64,000 nt of DNA from RHKX01 sp963743875. Its GTDB lineage: Bacteria > Actinomycetota > Thermoleophilia > Solirubrobacterales > 70-9. Below are positions 7,930 to 17,080 of the stretch, piece by piece. The stretch covers positions 186,001-250,000 of the forward strand of contig CAVURM010000001.1 in the NCBI GenBank assembly GCA_963743875.1, read 5' to 3'. Positions within the stretch are counted from its first letter, which is position 1, and each line of letters opens with the position of its first letter. The notes under the pieces were generated by a model. The model saw nothing but the letters and a program-made list of their open reading frames with translations, did not search any database and was not told the origin of the DNA. A program made the position numbers and the translations under genes.

Positions 7930-8395
7930 GCAGGGAGTTGAGAATGATCAGCGAGCCGCCGAGCAGGCGAGCGCAAGGCCGCTCAGTGACGCTGCGGGCC
8001 TGGCTGCCCCCGCGGTGCCGCGCCGCCACGTAGGTGTAGGCGCCAATGACGCCGAATCCGGTCCATTGGGCCACGATGTAGGCGCGATCGAGGCGCATGA
8101 CGTCGAGGACGGCGAGCAGGAAGAAGAAGGTCGGCAACGACGCGACGACAAGTCCGGTGATCGCGGCGCGGTGCTCGTCGTTGATCTCATCGCCGGTCGG
8201 AGCTCGATGCTCGCGAATGGAGATCCCGACCCACCCGGCGAACAGCTCGGCGAGCGTCATTGCGATCGCGGTGCCCGCGACCGCGGCAAGCGCTGCGCCG
8301 GCGCTCCCTGAAGTGTCCTGAAGGGCGACGCTGACGGCGAGAACCGCGATCAGCACATAGATCGCCCGGTCGGCGTGTCTTCCCAGGTTCGGCAT
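7922..8395 (-). CDS. Small four-helix membrane protein of unknown function
   Basis: The 157-residue protein has about four hydrophobic segments (roughly residues 12-26, 33-54, 80-97 and 108-124), with a charged loop REHRAPTGDEINDEHRA between the second and third. I do not recognise a family. The length, helix spacing and lack of a signal peptide fit a small integral membrane protein. Its 3' end overlaps aroA tail to tail. Its start lies 46 bp from cmk, transcribed divergently. A TAGGGT -10-like element precedes its ATG by about 11 nt. Confidence 0.6.
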   Translation of the reverse strand: MPNLGRHADRAIYVLIAVLAVSVALQDTSGSAGAALAAVAGTAIAMTLAELFAGWVGISIREHRAPTGDEINDEHRAAITGLVVASLPTFFFLLAVLDVMRLDRAYIVAQWTGFGVIGAYTYVAARHRGGSQARSVTERPCARLLGGSLIILNSLLK

Positions 8396-8423
8396 GCGCA
8401 GGACTGACCCTATTGCGTTGCCT

Positions 8424-8429
8424 TACTCT
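8424..8429 (+). promoter_or_regulatory. -10 element of cmk-der
   Basis: TACTCT ends 11 nt before GTG 8441 and 14 nt before the second GTG codon. The predicted 5' UTR is only a few bases. Confidence 0.4.
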
Positions 8430-8440
8430 CATCGGTCCTT

Positions 8441-9079
8441 GTGGTGATCGCAATCGACGGCCCCGCCGGGGCCGGAAAATCAACCGTGGCCAGGGCGCTT
8501 GCCGAGCGGCTCGGCTTCACCTATCTGGATTCCGGCGCGATGTATCGCTGCGTTGCGCTGGCCGCTCTGCGCGCCGATATCGATCCAGATGACGCGGCCG
8601 CTGTCACGCCGCTGGCCGAAGACCTTGATCTGCGAATGCCCCCGGGAGCCGTCGCGATCGCCGGCGAGGACGTGAGCGCGGCGATCAGGACCCCTGAGGT
8701 TTCGGCGATCGCATCGCGCGTATCCGTTCACCCAGGAGTTCGCGAGGCGATGGTCATGCGGCAACGCGGGCTCGTCTCGAGCGGCGGGTGGGTCGCCGAG
8801 GGTAGGGATATCGGCACCGTGGTCTGCCCGGAGTCGCCGCTCAAGGTCCACCTGACGGCCGACGAGGGTGAGCGGGCGCGCCGTCGGGCGGCCGAGAGCG
8901 GCGAGCATGCCGCCGACGTGCTCACCGCCCAGCGCGATCGCGACTCGCGCGACCGCGGACGCGAGCACGGGGCGCTCGCGCTGGCCGACGACGCCGTCGA
9001 GGTCGACACGACCGGGCTGGACGTCGATGAGGTCGTCGAGAAGATCGCCGGGCTCGCGGCATCGCGAGGACTGCTGTGA
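8441..9079 (+). CDS. cmk: Cytidylate kinase
   Basis: The enzyme phosphorylates CMP and dCMP to the diphosphates using ATP. The 212-residue protein starts VVIAIDGPAGAGKSTVAR, with the Walker A P-loop, followed by FTYLDSGAMYR, the NMP-binding element. AEGRDIGTVV and RDSRDRGRE are further family motifs. It uses GTG as start codon, with a TACTCT -10 element 11 nt upstream. The stop overlaps the GTG of der (GTGA). The cmk-der pair is conserved in actinobacteria and often follows aroA, as here. Confidence 0.94.
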   Translation: MVIAIDGPAGAGKSTVARALAERLGFTYLDSGAMYRCVALAALRADIDPDDAAAVTPLAEDLDLRMPPGAVAIAGEDVSAAIRTPEVSAIASRVSVHPGVREAMVMRQRGLVSSGGWVAEGRDIGTVVCPESPLKVHLTADEGERARRRAAESGEHAADVLTAQRDRDSRDRGREHGALALADDAVEVDTTGLDVDEVVEKIAGLAASRGLL

Positions 9080-10384
9080 AGGTTGCGGTCGTCGGCTATC
9101 CGAACGCCGGCAAGAGCACCCTGGTCAACAGGCTCGCCGGCGGTAGGGAGGCCGTCACCCATGCCGAGGCGGGAGTCACCCGGGACCGCAAGGACATCGA
9201 GACCGAGTGGAACGGGGTGCCGATCACGCTGATCGACACCGGCGGGGTCGATATGGCGGCCGAGGACTCACTTTCGCGATCGGTCCAACATCAGGCTCGG
9301 GAGGCGATCGCGGACGCCGATGCGATCCTCCACGTCGTCGACGCGCGCGCAGGGCTCGGACCGGGCGACGCCGAGGTCGCGTCGCTTCTCCGCGCAGCCC
9401 CACAACCGGTCATCGTCGTTGCCAACAAGATCGACAATCCGAACGACCATCATGTCGCCGCCGAGCTCAACAAACTCGGGCTCGGGCGAGCCGATGCCGG
9501 TCTCGGCCAGCCATGGTCTTGGCACCGGCGATCTGCTCGACCGGCTGACCGGCCTGACCGTATCGGGGGAGGTCGAGGTCTCCGTGGACGAGCTGCCGAG
9601 GATCGCGATCCTCGGCCGGCCCAACGTCGGCAAGTCCTCGCTACTCAACGCGTTGCTCGGAACCGAGCGAACGATCGTCAGCGACGTCGCGGGGACGACC
9701 CGCGACTCGATCGACACCCGGATCGAGATCGACGGCCGGGACGCGCTGTTCGTCGACACCGCCGGCATTCGCCGCCGTTCCAAGGTGGCCGGCTCGATCG
9801 ACTACTACGCGCAGTTGCGAGCCGAGCGCGCCGCCGATCGCGCCGATGTCGCGATTCTCGTCTCTGACGCATCCGAGGGTGTCACCTCCGAGGATCTGCG
9901 GATCGGAGAGCTGGCGATGAAGGCCGGCTGCGCGACGCTCGTCGTCCTCAACAAGTGGGACATCGTCGAGGTCGACCTCGACGATGCGAAGGCCAGGATC
10001 GAGCGCCGTCTGCGTCTGCGTCCGCCGGTGATCACGATTTCAGCGCTCCGGGGCCGCAACCTCCAGAAGGTCCTGCCGAAGGCGATCGAGCTGTTCGACC
10101 GACGCGCTGCCAGGGCGCGCACCCCGGCGCTCAACAAGATCCTCGCTGAGGCCGTGGAGCGCAATCCGCCGCCGTCGAAGCGAGGCCGGCGCCTGCGCCT
10201 CTACTACGCCGCCCAGGTCGGCGACGCGCCGCCTCGGATCGCGATCCAGGTCAACGACCGGCTGCTCGTCAACCGCGACTGGTCCTACTACCTCGAAAAC
10301 CACATGCGCTTCGCCCTTGGGCTCGACGGCGTTCCGCTGATCATCGATTTCGTGCCGCGCCGCCGGGATCGCGACTCCAGCTAG
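9076..10384 (+). pseudogene. der: Ribosome-assembly GTPase Der (EngA), split by a +1 frameshift
   Basis: Der carries two tandem G domains and a KH-like domain and is needed for 50S subunit assembly. Frame 1 (9076 to about 9486) holds the first G domain with GYPNAGKST, AGVTRDR, DTGG and NKID. Frame 2 (from about 9488) continues with PMPVSASHG, the second P-loop GRPNVGKSS, DTAGIRR, NKWD and a C-terminal KH-like end. Removing one base at about 9487 (GGGCGAG) joins LNKLGLG to EPMPVSASHG exactly as in intact homologues. The gene is normally essential, so a sequencing or assembly error is the simplest reading; recoding or a true mutation are alternatives. Confidence 0.85.
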
Positions 10385-10392
10385 GGCTGGAT

Positions 10393-12285
10393 ATGTTTGG
10401 ACGCGCGGTGCCGCGGGAGTCACGCAAGCCGAAACCTGAGCTCGGCCAGAGGCCGATCGGGCCGCTCAGCGAAGCTGAAGGGAGCCGTCGCAGCACGATC
10501 GCGAGGCGCCTGCGAGCGCTGCGCGACATCGGCCCCGGCAGCGGTTCGTCCGGCGTCTGGTTCGCGTCGATCCGGCGGCGGCTCGACGGCAGCTGGGGGA
10601 AGATTCCGCAGACGGGGAGGCACCGCATCCTCGCCGGGGCCATCGTCGCCGTCGTCGCGGCCGTCGTCTGGTTCGTGCTCCTACCGGCAGCTCCCTGCAG
10701 CTTCCCCGGCGGCGAGGGCTGCCCACCCGACGACGATGCGATCGCCCTGGTTCCCGAGGACGCACTGGCCTACGTCCATCTCGACATCGACCCCGACTCC
10801 GATCAGGTCGAGGCTGCCACCGAGCTCGCGAGCAGGGTGCCGCTGCTGAGCAGGATCGCGATCGGCGGGGTCACGCAGATCGCGGGCGTGAAGCTCGACT
10901 TCGACAGCCAGATCGAGCCCTGGGCGGGTGGCGAGGTGGCCGTCGCCCTGCTGCCGGCGGGTAGGTCGGTCGAGCGGGTCGTGTTGATCGAGGCGGATGA
11001 CGCCGCAGCGGCCGAGGAGTTCGCAACTCAGGTCTTCGGGCCGAAACAGTCGACCGCCGATGGCGACGGAACCGAGATCTCGATCGGCAAACGAGGCGCG
11101 GCGTGGGCGATCCAGCGCGACTTTCTCATCCTCGGGGGTGAGGACGCGGTCTCGAGCATGCTCGCCCCCCGCGAGGCGGTCTCAGGTCTCACGGGCGCCG
11201 AGGGGACGTCGGTGCTGGACGAACTTCCCGACGAGCGGCTCGCCTATGCGTTTCTGTCGGCAGATGGGGCGAGGGCCCTGTCGAGCGTCAGGGGGCTGGA
11301 GCCGGTCGACACGTTCATCGACTCGGCCGCGACCGAGGGAGCGGCGGCGGCGCTGACCGCCGACGGGGCGGGCGTTCACCTCACCCTGCAAAGCGAGTTG
11401 GACCCCGGTAGGGCCGAGGCATACCCGGGCTTCTTCGCCGCCCTGCCCACATTCACGCCCGCGCTGACCACCGATCTGGGCACCGGCTCGCTCGCCTATC
11501 TGGGACTCGGGAACCCGGCGGCGAGCGTCGACGCACTGCTCGACCAGGCGAAATCCAGTTCCCCGAGCCTCGTGGCTGCGTTCAGGCAGGCATCCGAGGA
11601 CCTCGAGAAAGGGGCAGGGATCGATCTCAGCAAGGAGCTGTTGCCGCTCCTGGGCTCGGAGGCCGCGCTCTCGGTGCAGCCCGTCGCCGCTGCGATCGGC
11701 GATCCGGCCACTCCGGGAGTGGTCGCCGACGCCGGGACTCCCTACGTGAGCCTGATCGCGGACGGCGTCGACCCGGAATCCGCCGCCCGCTCGCTCGCCG
11801 AGCTCCAGGACCCGGTCGCCGATGCCCTGGCACCCACCGAGGACGGGCGGGTCGTCACGTTCGAGACCATTCAGGTGGCAGGGGTTCAGGCCCAGTCATT
11901 GGCCGTGAGCCCGGCGATCAACCTCACCTATGCGACCTTCGGCGATCGTCTGGTGATCGCGACCGACTCGCTCGGTATCGAGCAGGCGCGGTCGACCGAG
12001 GAGGGCCTCGATCAATCCGCTGCCTTCCAGCAGGCGACCGCGGGAATGCCGGAATCGGTCTCGTTGCTCGCGTACTTCGACCTCGTGGGTCTGCTGTCGC
12101 TCGGCGAGCAGGTGGGCCTCGCAGTCGATCCGACCTACACGACCTACGCGGCGGATCTACGCTCGCTAACCGCAGCCGCCCTGTCGGTCGACGGCAGCGA
12201 TGATCGGATCCGCAGCGACCTGCAGATCGTCGTCGGACCGCGCCAGGAACCCCAGATCGACGCTCCGCCGCTCGGCGGGGAATAG
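10393..12285 (+). CDS. Membrane-anchored DUF3352 family protein
   Basis: The 630-residue protein has a basic cytoplasmic N-terminus (about 75 residues), one transmembrane segment at about 80-98 (ILAGAIVAVVAAVVWFVLL) and a long Ala-rich extracytoplasmic domain starting after CSFPGGEGC. The domain has repeated substructures of the kind seen in DUF3352 proteins, for example VPEDALAYVHLDID and SLIADGVDPESAARSLAELQ. Function is unknown. It starts 8 nt after the der stop. The last codons contain TAGCAT, which may serve as a -10 element for metK. Confidence 0.75.
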   Translation: MFGRAVPRESRKPKPELGQRPIGPLSEAEGSRRSTIARRLRALRDIGPGSGSSGVWFASIRRRLDGSWGKIPQTGRHRILAGAIVAVVAAVVWFVLLPAAPCSFPGGEGCPPDDDAIALVPEDALAYVHLDIDPDSDQVEAATELASRVPLLSRIAIGGVTQIAGVKLDFDSQIEPWAGGEVAVALLPAGRSVERVVLIEADDAAAAEEFATQVFGPKQSTADGDGTEISIGKRGAAWAIQRDFLILGGEDAVSSMLAPREAVSGLTGAEGTSVLDELPDERLAYAFLSADGARALSSVRGLEPVDTFIDSAATEGAAAALTADGAGVHLTLQSELDPGRAEAYPGFFAALPTFTPALTTDLGTGSLAYLGLGNPAASVDALLDQAKSSSPSLVAAFRQASEDLEKGAGIDLSKELLPLLGSEAALSVQPVAAAIGDPATPGVVADAGTPYVSLIADGVDPESAARSLAELQDPVADALAPTEDGRVVTFETIQVAGVQAQSLAVSPAINLTYATFGDRLVIATDSLGIEQARSTEEGLDQSAAFQQATAGMPESVSLLAYFDLVGLLSLGEQVGLAVDPTYTTYAADLRSLTAAALSVDGSDDRIRSDLQIVVGPRQEPQIDAPPLGGE

Positions 12286-12358
12286 CATCTGCTGACGGCG
12301 AATCGCCGGAATCGACCGGAACGACCACCAAACGAGCAGAAATGAGGACGTCAATCAG
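12283..12358 (+). promoter_or_regulatory. metK promoter and 5' leader
   Basis: TAGCAT (12283-12288) begins with the stop codon of the DUF3352 gene and could be a -10 element, giving a leader of about 64 nt. The leader contains a small hairpin, CGGCG-AAT-CGCCG, near 12300, and a GAGG Shine-Dalgarno about 11 nt before the ATG. I see no SAM riboswitch fold; the space is too short for the common classes. Confidence 0.35.
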
Positions 12359-13606
12359 ATGAGCGACCAGATCGAGATCGGCGAGGGAGAGTTCCTGTTC
12401 ACCTCCGAATCGGTGACGGAAGGGCATCCGGACAAGATCTGCGACCAGATCTCCGACGGCATCCTCGACGCGGTTCTGAGGGAGGATCCGAAGGGAAGGG
12501 TCGCGTGCGAGACGCTGGTCAACACCGGGCTCGTCGTCGTATCCGGCGAGATCTCGACGACGACCTACGTCGACGTTCCGAAGATCGTCCGCAGGACGAT
12601 CAACGAGATCGGCTACGACAACGGCGATTTCGGGTTCGACGGCAACAGCTGCGCCGTGATTTCAGCGATCGACGAGCAGTCTGAGGACATCGCTCAGGGC
12701 GTTGACAAGGCTTACGAGGTGCGCACGGACGCGACCGACGACGACGAGTTCGATCAGGATGGGGCCGGCGACCAGGGAATGATGTTCGGCTACGCGACCA
12801 ACGAGACCACCGCGCTGATGCCGATGCCGGTACAGATCGCCCACACGCTCGCTCGCAGGCTTGCGAAGGTGCGAAAGGACAAGACGCTCGACTACCTTCG
12901 GCCGGACGGCAAGACGCAGGTCACCGTGCGCTATCGCGACGGCGTGCCGGTTGAGATCGTCCGAATCCTGATCTCGACTCAACACGCGGAGGGGATCGAT
13001 ACCGACGAGACGATCAAGCCCGACCTCTGGGAGCACGTGATCACCCCCGTCCTGAGCGGTGAGTACGCCGACCTCTACGACCCGGAGTCGCTGCTCGCCA
13101 CCCTGCTGGTCAATCCGACGGGCAAGTTCGTCATCGGCGGGCCGGTCGGCGACGCCGGTCTCACCGGACGCAAGATCATCGTCGACACATACGGCGGAGC
13201 CGCCCGCCACGGCGGCGGCGCGTTCAGCGGTAAGGATCCGTCGAAGGTCGACCGCTCGGCCGCCTATGCCGCCCGCTACGTCGCCAAGAATGTCGTCGCC
13301 GCCGGCCTGGCTGACCGCTGCGAGGTCCAGCTCGCCTATGCCATCGGCGTCGCCCACCCGGTTTCGATCATGGTCGAGACGTTCGGCACGGGCAAGGTTT
13401 CGGACTCGACCCTGACGGCGGCGGTCAAGAAGGTCTTCGACTTGCGACCGGGAGCGTTCCGCCGCTATCTGGATCTGCACCGGCCGATCTACCAGGCGAC
13501 CGCTGCGTACGGGCATTTCGGCCGCGACGGCGAGAACTTCACCTGGGAGCGGACCGACCGCGTGGACGCCCTCCGCGAAGCGGCGGGTCTTCTACTCGAG
13601 GCCTGA
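12359..13606 (+). CDS. metK: S-adenosylmethionine synthetase
   Basis: The enzyme makes S-adenosylmethionine from methionine and ATP. The 415-residue protein contains the signatures EGHPDKICDQISD near the N-terminus, GAGDQGMMFGYA and GGGAFSGKDPSKVDRSAAY, which bind ATP, Mg2+ and K+. Several SAM-dependent methyltransferase genes (rsmB, rsmD, trmD) lie in the same window. It has its own short leader with a GAGG ribosome site. The 3' end overlaps the convergent PH-domain gene by 15 bp. Confidence 0.96.
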   Translation: MSDQIEIGEGEFLFTSESVTEGHPDKICDQISDGILDAVLREDPKGRVACETLVNTGLVVVSGEISTTTYVDVPKIVRRTINEIGYDNGDFGFDGNSCAVISAIDEQSEDIAQGVDKAYEVRTDATDDDEFDQDGAGDQGMMFGYATNETTALMPMPVQIAHTLARRLAKVRKDKTLDYLRPDGKTQVTVRYRDGVPVEIVRILISTQHAEGIDTDETIKPDLWEHVITPVLSGEYADLYDPESLLATLLVNPTGKFVIGGPVGDAGLTGRKIIVDTYGGAARHGGGAFSGKDPSKVDRSAAYAARYVAKNVVAAGLADRCEVQLAYAIGVAHPVSIMVETFGTGKVSDSTLTAAVKKVFDLRPGAFRRYLDLHRPIYQATAAYGHFGRDGENFTWERTDRVDALREAAGLLLEA

Positions 13607-14116
13607 CGGGTAGCGGGCCTGTGCCTGCGCTTCGGTCTGGGGCGGGGGCCCGGCGGCCTCGGTCGCGTGATGGACGCGATCGACGACCTCCTCGGGGTTC
13701 GCCACCCCGGCGAAGACGAAGTCCGAGTCGCTGTTCTGCGCGGCCGTGTCGAAGTCGACGTCGCCGATCTGCATGATCCGCTGATAGAGCGACTGGCGGT
13801 AGTTGACGTCCTGGACCCGCTCGATCTTGGTCTCCTGGACGTCGCGGGAGATGATCCCGTGCTTGATGTTGAGGCGCCGGGTCGTGATCGTGTAGCGGGT
13901 CGAGACCCGACGGAGGAAGCCGATCAGCACCACGATCGTGGATCCGACGACGACCAGCAGGGTCACCAGCGGGACGCTGGAATCGAAGATCAACCTCATC
14001 AACGCCGCGATCACTCCGACGATCAGGATTCCCTTGATGTAGAAGCCGAGGATCGCGCGCCAGGATGGGTGGCCCTCAAAAACGACCTGCTCTCCAGCTC
14101 CAAGGTTCAGTGCCAC
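13592..14116 (-). CDS. Bacterial PH-domain (bPH2, DUF304) membrane protein
   Basis: The 174-residue protein has two closely spaced hydrophobic segments (about residues 22-40 and 48-67) followed by a bPH2 domain. The domain shows the family motif RVSTRYTITTRRLNIKHGII, then IERVQDVNYRQSLYQRI and GDVDFDTA. Function is unknown. Start GTG 14116 is supported by a TATCTT -10 element ending 6 nt upstream. A long shadow frame on the other strand belongs to an over-extended priA reading and is not real. Confidence 0.82.
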   Translation of the reverse strand: MALNLGAGEQVVFEGHPSWRAILGFYIKGILIVGVIAALMRLIFDSSVPLVTLLVVVGSTIVVLIGFLRRVSTRYTITTRRLNIKHGIISRDVQETKIERVQDVNYRQSLYQRIMQIGDVDFDTAAQNSDSDFVFAGVANPEEVVDRVHHATEAAGPPPQTEAQAQARYPSGLE

Positions 14117-14122
14117 GGGCCC

Positions 14123-14128
14123 AAGATA
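14123..14128 (-). promoter_or_regulatory. -10 element of the bPH2 gene
   Basis: TATCTT on the - strand ends exactly 6 nt before GTG 14116, a leaderless arrangement. Confidence 0.5.
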
Positions 14129-14185
14129 TACCGCCGGCTGGACGGGCGCGAGGCGCCGTGGCTTCCCGTAGCTTCATCTCCGCCA

Positions 14186-16402
14186 ATGCAGATCGCGAAA
14201 GTCGAGCCGATCACGACCACCAGGGCCCTGCGCGGGCCGTTCGACTACCGCCTGCCCGCAGCGATGATCGAGGCCGATGTCGGGGTCGGTTCGCTCTTGA
14301 TGATTCCGTTCAGCGGTCGCCGGGTCCTTGGCGTCGTGGTCGATCTCGCGGCCGAGAGCGACCTCCCGCCCGAGCGTCTGGCCGAGCCGATCGAGGCGAT
14401 CGGGGCCGCCGTCACGCCGGAGTTGGTTCGCCTTGGTCTCTGGGTGGCGGAGCGCTACTGCTCGACTCCTTCGCGCGGCCTCGCGCTCGTCCTGCCGCCT
14501 GGCTCGGGGACCGGCAAGAAGCCGCGGATTCTGAAGCCGCTGCGGGAGCGCCGAGCGGAGATCACCGACGCGGGCAGGGCGGCCCTGGCCGAGGGGGATC
14601 GACTTGGGGTGAAGCAACGCGAGGCGCTGTCGCTCCTCGCCGCGGGCGGAGAGCGCTCGGGGTCCGATTTGAAGGAGCTGGCTGGAGCCGATTCGGTGGT
14701 GCTCGTGCGGCTCGAGGAGCGCGGACTGGTCGCCCAGCGATCACGCGAGGTCCGGCGGGCGCCGCGGATCGACACGGTCGGCGCCGTCGCCGGGCCGCCG
14801 CAGCTCTCCGCCCGACAGCAATCCTGCACCGTAGACCTCGTCACCGCACTCGACGGTGCCTCGCCCGGCACGCCCTCGGAGTTGCTGCTGCACGGCGTCA
14901 CCGGTTCGGGTAAGACCGAGGTCTACCTTGCCGCGATGGAAGCGACGCTGGCGCGTGGGCGCAGCGCGATCTTGCTCGTCCCCGAGATCGGCCTGACGCC
15001 GCAGACCGTCGGCCGAGTGGCGGCCCGCCTCGGCGACCGTGTCGCCGTCATCCATTCCGGGCTCTCGGAGGGGGAGCGATTCGACGAATGGAGGCGATTG
15101 CGGTCAGGTGAGGCTCAGGTGTGCGTGGGCCCCCGGTCAGCCGTCTTCGCACCGCTCCCCGACATCGGCCTGATCGTGGTCGACGAGGAGCACGATTCCT
15201 CCTACAAGCAGGAGGGCGACCCGCGATACGACGCCCGGGCCGTGGCTCGCCACCGGGCGGCTGCCGCCGGTGCGGTCTATCTCGCCGGCACGGCGACACC
15301 GCGCCCCGAGTGCTGGGCCGAGCTGGCGCGCCTGGAGCTGCCGGAGCGGGTCGACGGGCTGCCGCTGCCCCCGGTCGAGGTTCTCGACATGCGCGAGGTC
15401 CCGGGGGGCGCGGGCCCGCTTCATCCGACCACCCGTGATGCCCTGAGCTCGCTGCGGGACGAGGTCGGTCCGGGGGCGAAGGCGATCGTGATGCTGAACC
15501 GGCGCGGGTTCTCGCCCCACCTGAGCTGCGGTTCCTGCGGGGCCGCGGTGCTCTGCCCGCATTGTGATGTGTCACTGGTCCTCCATCGTGGGCGCGATCT
15601 GATCGGCTGCCATCACTGCGGCCACACCGAGCCGATTCCGCAGTCGTGCCGGGAGTGCGGCTCGGTATCGATCGCGCGCCACGGGGCCGGGACGGAACGC
15701 ATCGAAGCCCTCGTGGCCGAGCTCGTAGCTCCCGCGAGAGTCTTCCGCCTCGATGCCGACACCGCCGCCAACCGGGGCGGTCATGCTCAGGTGCTGAGCG
15801 CGTTCGAACGGGCTGAGGGAGGCGTCCTGGTCGGCACCCAGATGGTCGCCAAGGGCCACGATTTCCCCGATGTCGCGCTGAGCGTGCTGATCGATGCGGA
15901 TTCGACCCTGCGGTATCCGGACTTCCGCGCCGAGGAGCGCACGTTCGCGCTGGTCGCCCAGCTCGCCGGCCGTAGCGGACGCGGCGAGCGCGGCGGACGG
16001 GTCCTCGTGCAGACCCTGGCGCCCACCGCGCCCCCGATCGTGGCCGCCGCCCACCACGATGCCGCCGGGTTCCTCGCCGGCGAGCTCGAGCGCCGCCGCG
16101 AGTTCGGTTATCCGCCGTTCTCGTCCCTGCTCGCGATCGAGCTGACCGGCGGCGACGAGGCCGCCCTGATCGACGTCGGCAGGGTGCTCGCCGATGCCGT
16201 CAGGCCCGCGCTCGGACCGGATGCGGAGCTGCTCGGCCCGGCCCCTCGCTTCCGTCGCCGGGGGCGCTACCGCAGGCGGCTGCTGATCAAGAGCGCTGAT
16301 CCGGATCGCGACGTCGTGGCAGTGCGGGCCGCGCTGGAGCGTCCTGAGGTGACCGCTGCGCTGCGCCGGGTGACCCTGGCGGTCGACGTCGATCCACAGT
16401 GA
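14186..16402 (+). CDS. priA: Primosomal replication restart helicase PriA
   Basis: PriA recognises stalled forks and reloads the replisome. The start ATG 14186 gives 738 residues: an N-terminal 3'-DNA-binding domain (KVEPITTTRALRGPFDYRLP), the helicase P-loop HGVTGSGKTEVYLAAM, VDEEH, and a zinc-binding insert with paired cysteines (CGSCG, CPHCD, CHHCG, CRECG). AGRSGRG follows as helicase motif VI. The helicase motifs are intact, whereas mycobacterial PriA is annotated as lacking them. A TAGCTT -10-like element lies 11 nt before the ATG. Def follows after 30 nt. Confidence 0.94.
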   Translation: MQIAKVEPITTTRALRGPFDYRLPAAMIEADVGVGSLLMIPFSGRRVLGVVVDLAAESDLPPERLAEPIEAIGAAVTPELVRLGLWVAERYCSTPSRGLALVLPPGSGTGKKPRILKPLRERRAEITDAGRAALAEGDRLGVKQREALSLLAAGGERSGSDLKELAGADSVVLVRLEERGLVAQRSREVRRAPRIDTVGAVAGPPQLSARQQSCTVDLVTALDGASPGTPSELLLHGVTGSGKTEVYLAAMEATLARGRSAILLVPEIGLTPQTVGRVAARLGDRVAVIHSGLSEGERFDEWRRLRSGEAQVCVGPRSAVFAPLPDIGLIVVDEEHDSSYKQEGDPRYDARAVARHRAAAAGAVYLAGTATPRPECWAELARLELPERVDGLPLPPVEVLDMREVPGGAGPLHPTTRDALSSLRDEVGPGAKAIVMLNRRGFSPHLSCGSCGAAVLCPHCDVSLVLHRGRDLIGCHHCGHTEPIPQSCRECGSVSIARHGAGTERIEALVAELVAPARVFRLDADTAANRGGHAQVLSAFERAEGGVLVGTQMVAKGHDFPDVALSVLIDADSTLRYPDFRAEERTFALVAQLAGRSGRGERGGRVLVQTLAPTAPPIVAAAHHDAAGFLAGELERRREFGYPPFSSLLAIELTGGDEAALIDVGRVLADAVRPALGPDAELLGPAPRFRRRGRYRRRLLIKSADPDRDVVAVRAALERPEVTAALRRVTLAVDVDPQ

Positions 16403-16419
16403 GTCGATCCCTCAGGACC

Positions 16420-16425
16420 TAGAAT
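16420..16425 (+). promoter_or_regulatory. -10 element of def-fmt-rsmB
   Basis: TAGAAT, close to the ideal -10 sequence, ends 7 nt before the GTG start of def. A leaderless def mRNA is predicted. Confidence 0.55.
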
Positions 16426-16432
16426 CGTCCCC

Positions 16433-17080
16433 GTGCCCGAGCAGGAAGCAAGCGACGACGAACTCGCCGACGAGGAGATGCCGGACCTCGACGAGGAGAC
16501 CCTCGAGCGGCGGCGGCAGGCCCTCGGCGTGGTTCGCCAGTTCGGCGATCCCGTGCTCAAATCGAGGGCGTCGGAGGTGACCGCCTTCGGCCCCGATCTC
16601 GAGGCTGAGGCGGAGCGCATGATCGGGCTGATGCAGAACGCGCTCGGGATCGGCCTCGCCGCTACCCAGCTCGGAACGATGCGACGGATGCTCGTCTTCC
16701 AGGCCGGCCCCGATGCCGAACCGCGCACGATCGTCAATCCGGAGGTCGAGTGGACCTCCGAGGAGCTCGTCACCGCCGAGGAGGGGTGCCTCAGCCTGTC
16801 CAACGTGCTCGTCGACGTCGAACGCCCGTTGCACGCCCGGGTGAACGCGGTCAATCTCTCCGGATCGCCGATCCTGCTCGAGGCCTCCGGCCTGGAGGCC
16901 CGGGTTCTTCAGCACGAGATCGACCATCTCGACGGCATCCTGATCCTCGACCGCACCGAGCGGAAGCAGCGCCGAGGCGCTCTGCGGGCGCTGCGATCGG
17001 GCGAGCACTTCGATCCTTCGATGCTGGAGGCGGCGGCTGAGATCCTCGAGGACGACGAACCGAGGCCGGACCGAGAGTGA
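16433..17080 (+). CDS. def: Peptide deformylase
   Basis: The enzyme removes the N-formyl group from nascent proteins. All three metal and catalytic motifs are intact: GIGLAATQ, EGCLS (Cys ligand) and HEIDHLDG (two His ligands and the catalytic Glu). At 215 residues it has an acidic N-terminal extension of about 30 residues (EQEASDDELADEEMPDLDEE) before the usual beginning of the fold. GTG 16433 follows a TAGAAT -10 element by 7 nt. Its stop overlaps the fmt start, pairing removal and addition of the formyl group in one operon. Confidence 0.95.
   Translation: MPEQEASDDELADEEMPDLDEETLERRRQALGVVRQFGDPVLKSRASEVTAFGPDLEAEAERMIGLMQNALGIGLAATQLGTMRRMLVFQAGPDAEPRTIVNPEVEWTSEELVTAEEGCLSLSNVLVDVERPLHARVNAVNLSGSPILLEASGLEARVLQHEIDHLDGILILDRTERKQRRGALRALRSGEHFDPSMLEAAAEILEDDEPRPDRE

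Noticed and set aside
12286..12358. SAM riboswitch before metK
   Set aside because: Only 73 nt are available and no SAM-I or SAM-II signature is seen; there is one small hairpin.
13667..14185. N-terminal extension of priA
   Set aside because: It is antisense to the bPH2 gene and low in complexity; PriA begins at ATG 14186.
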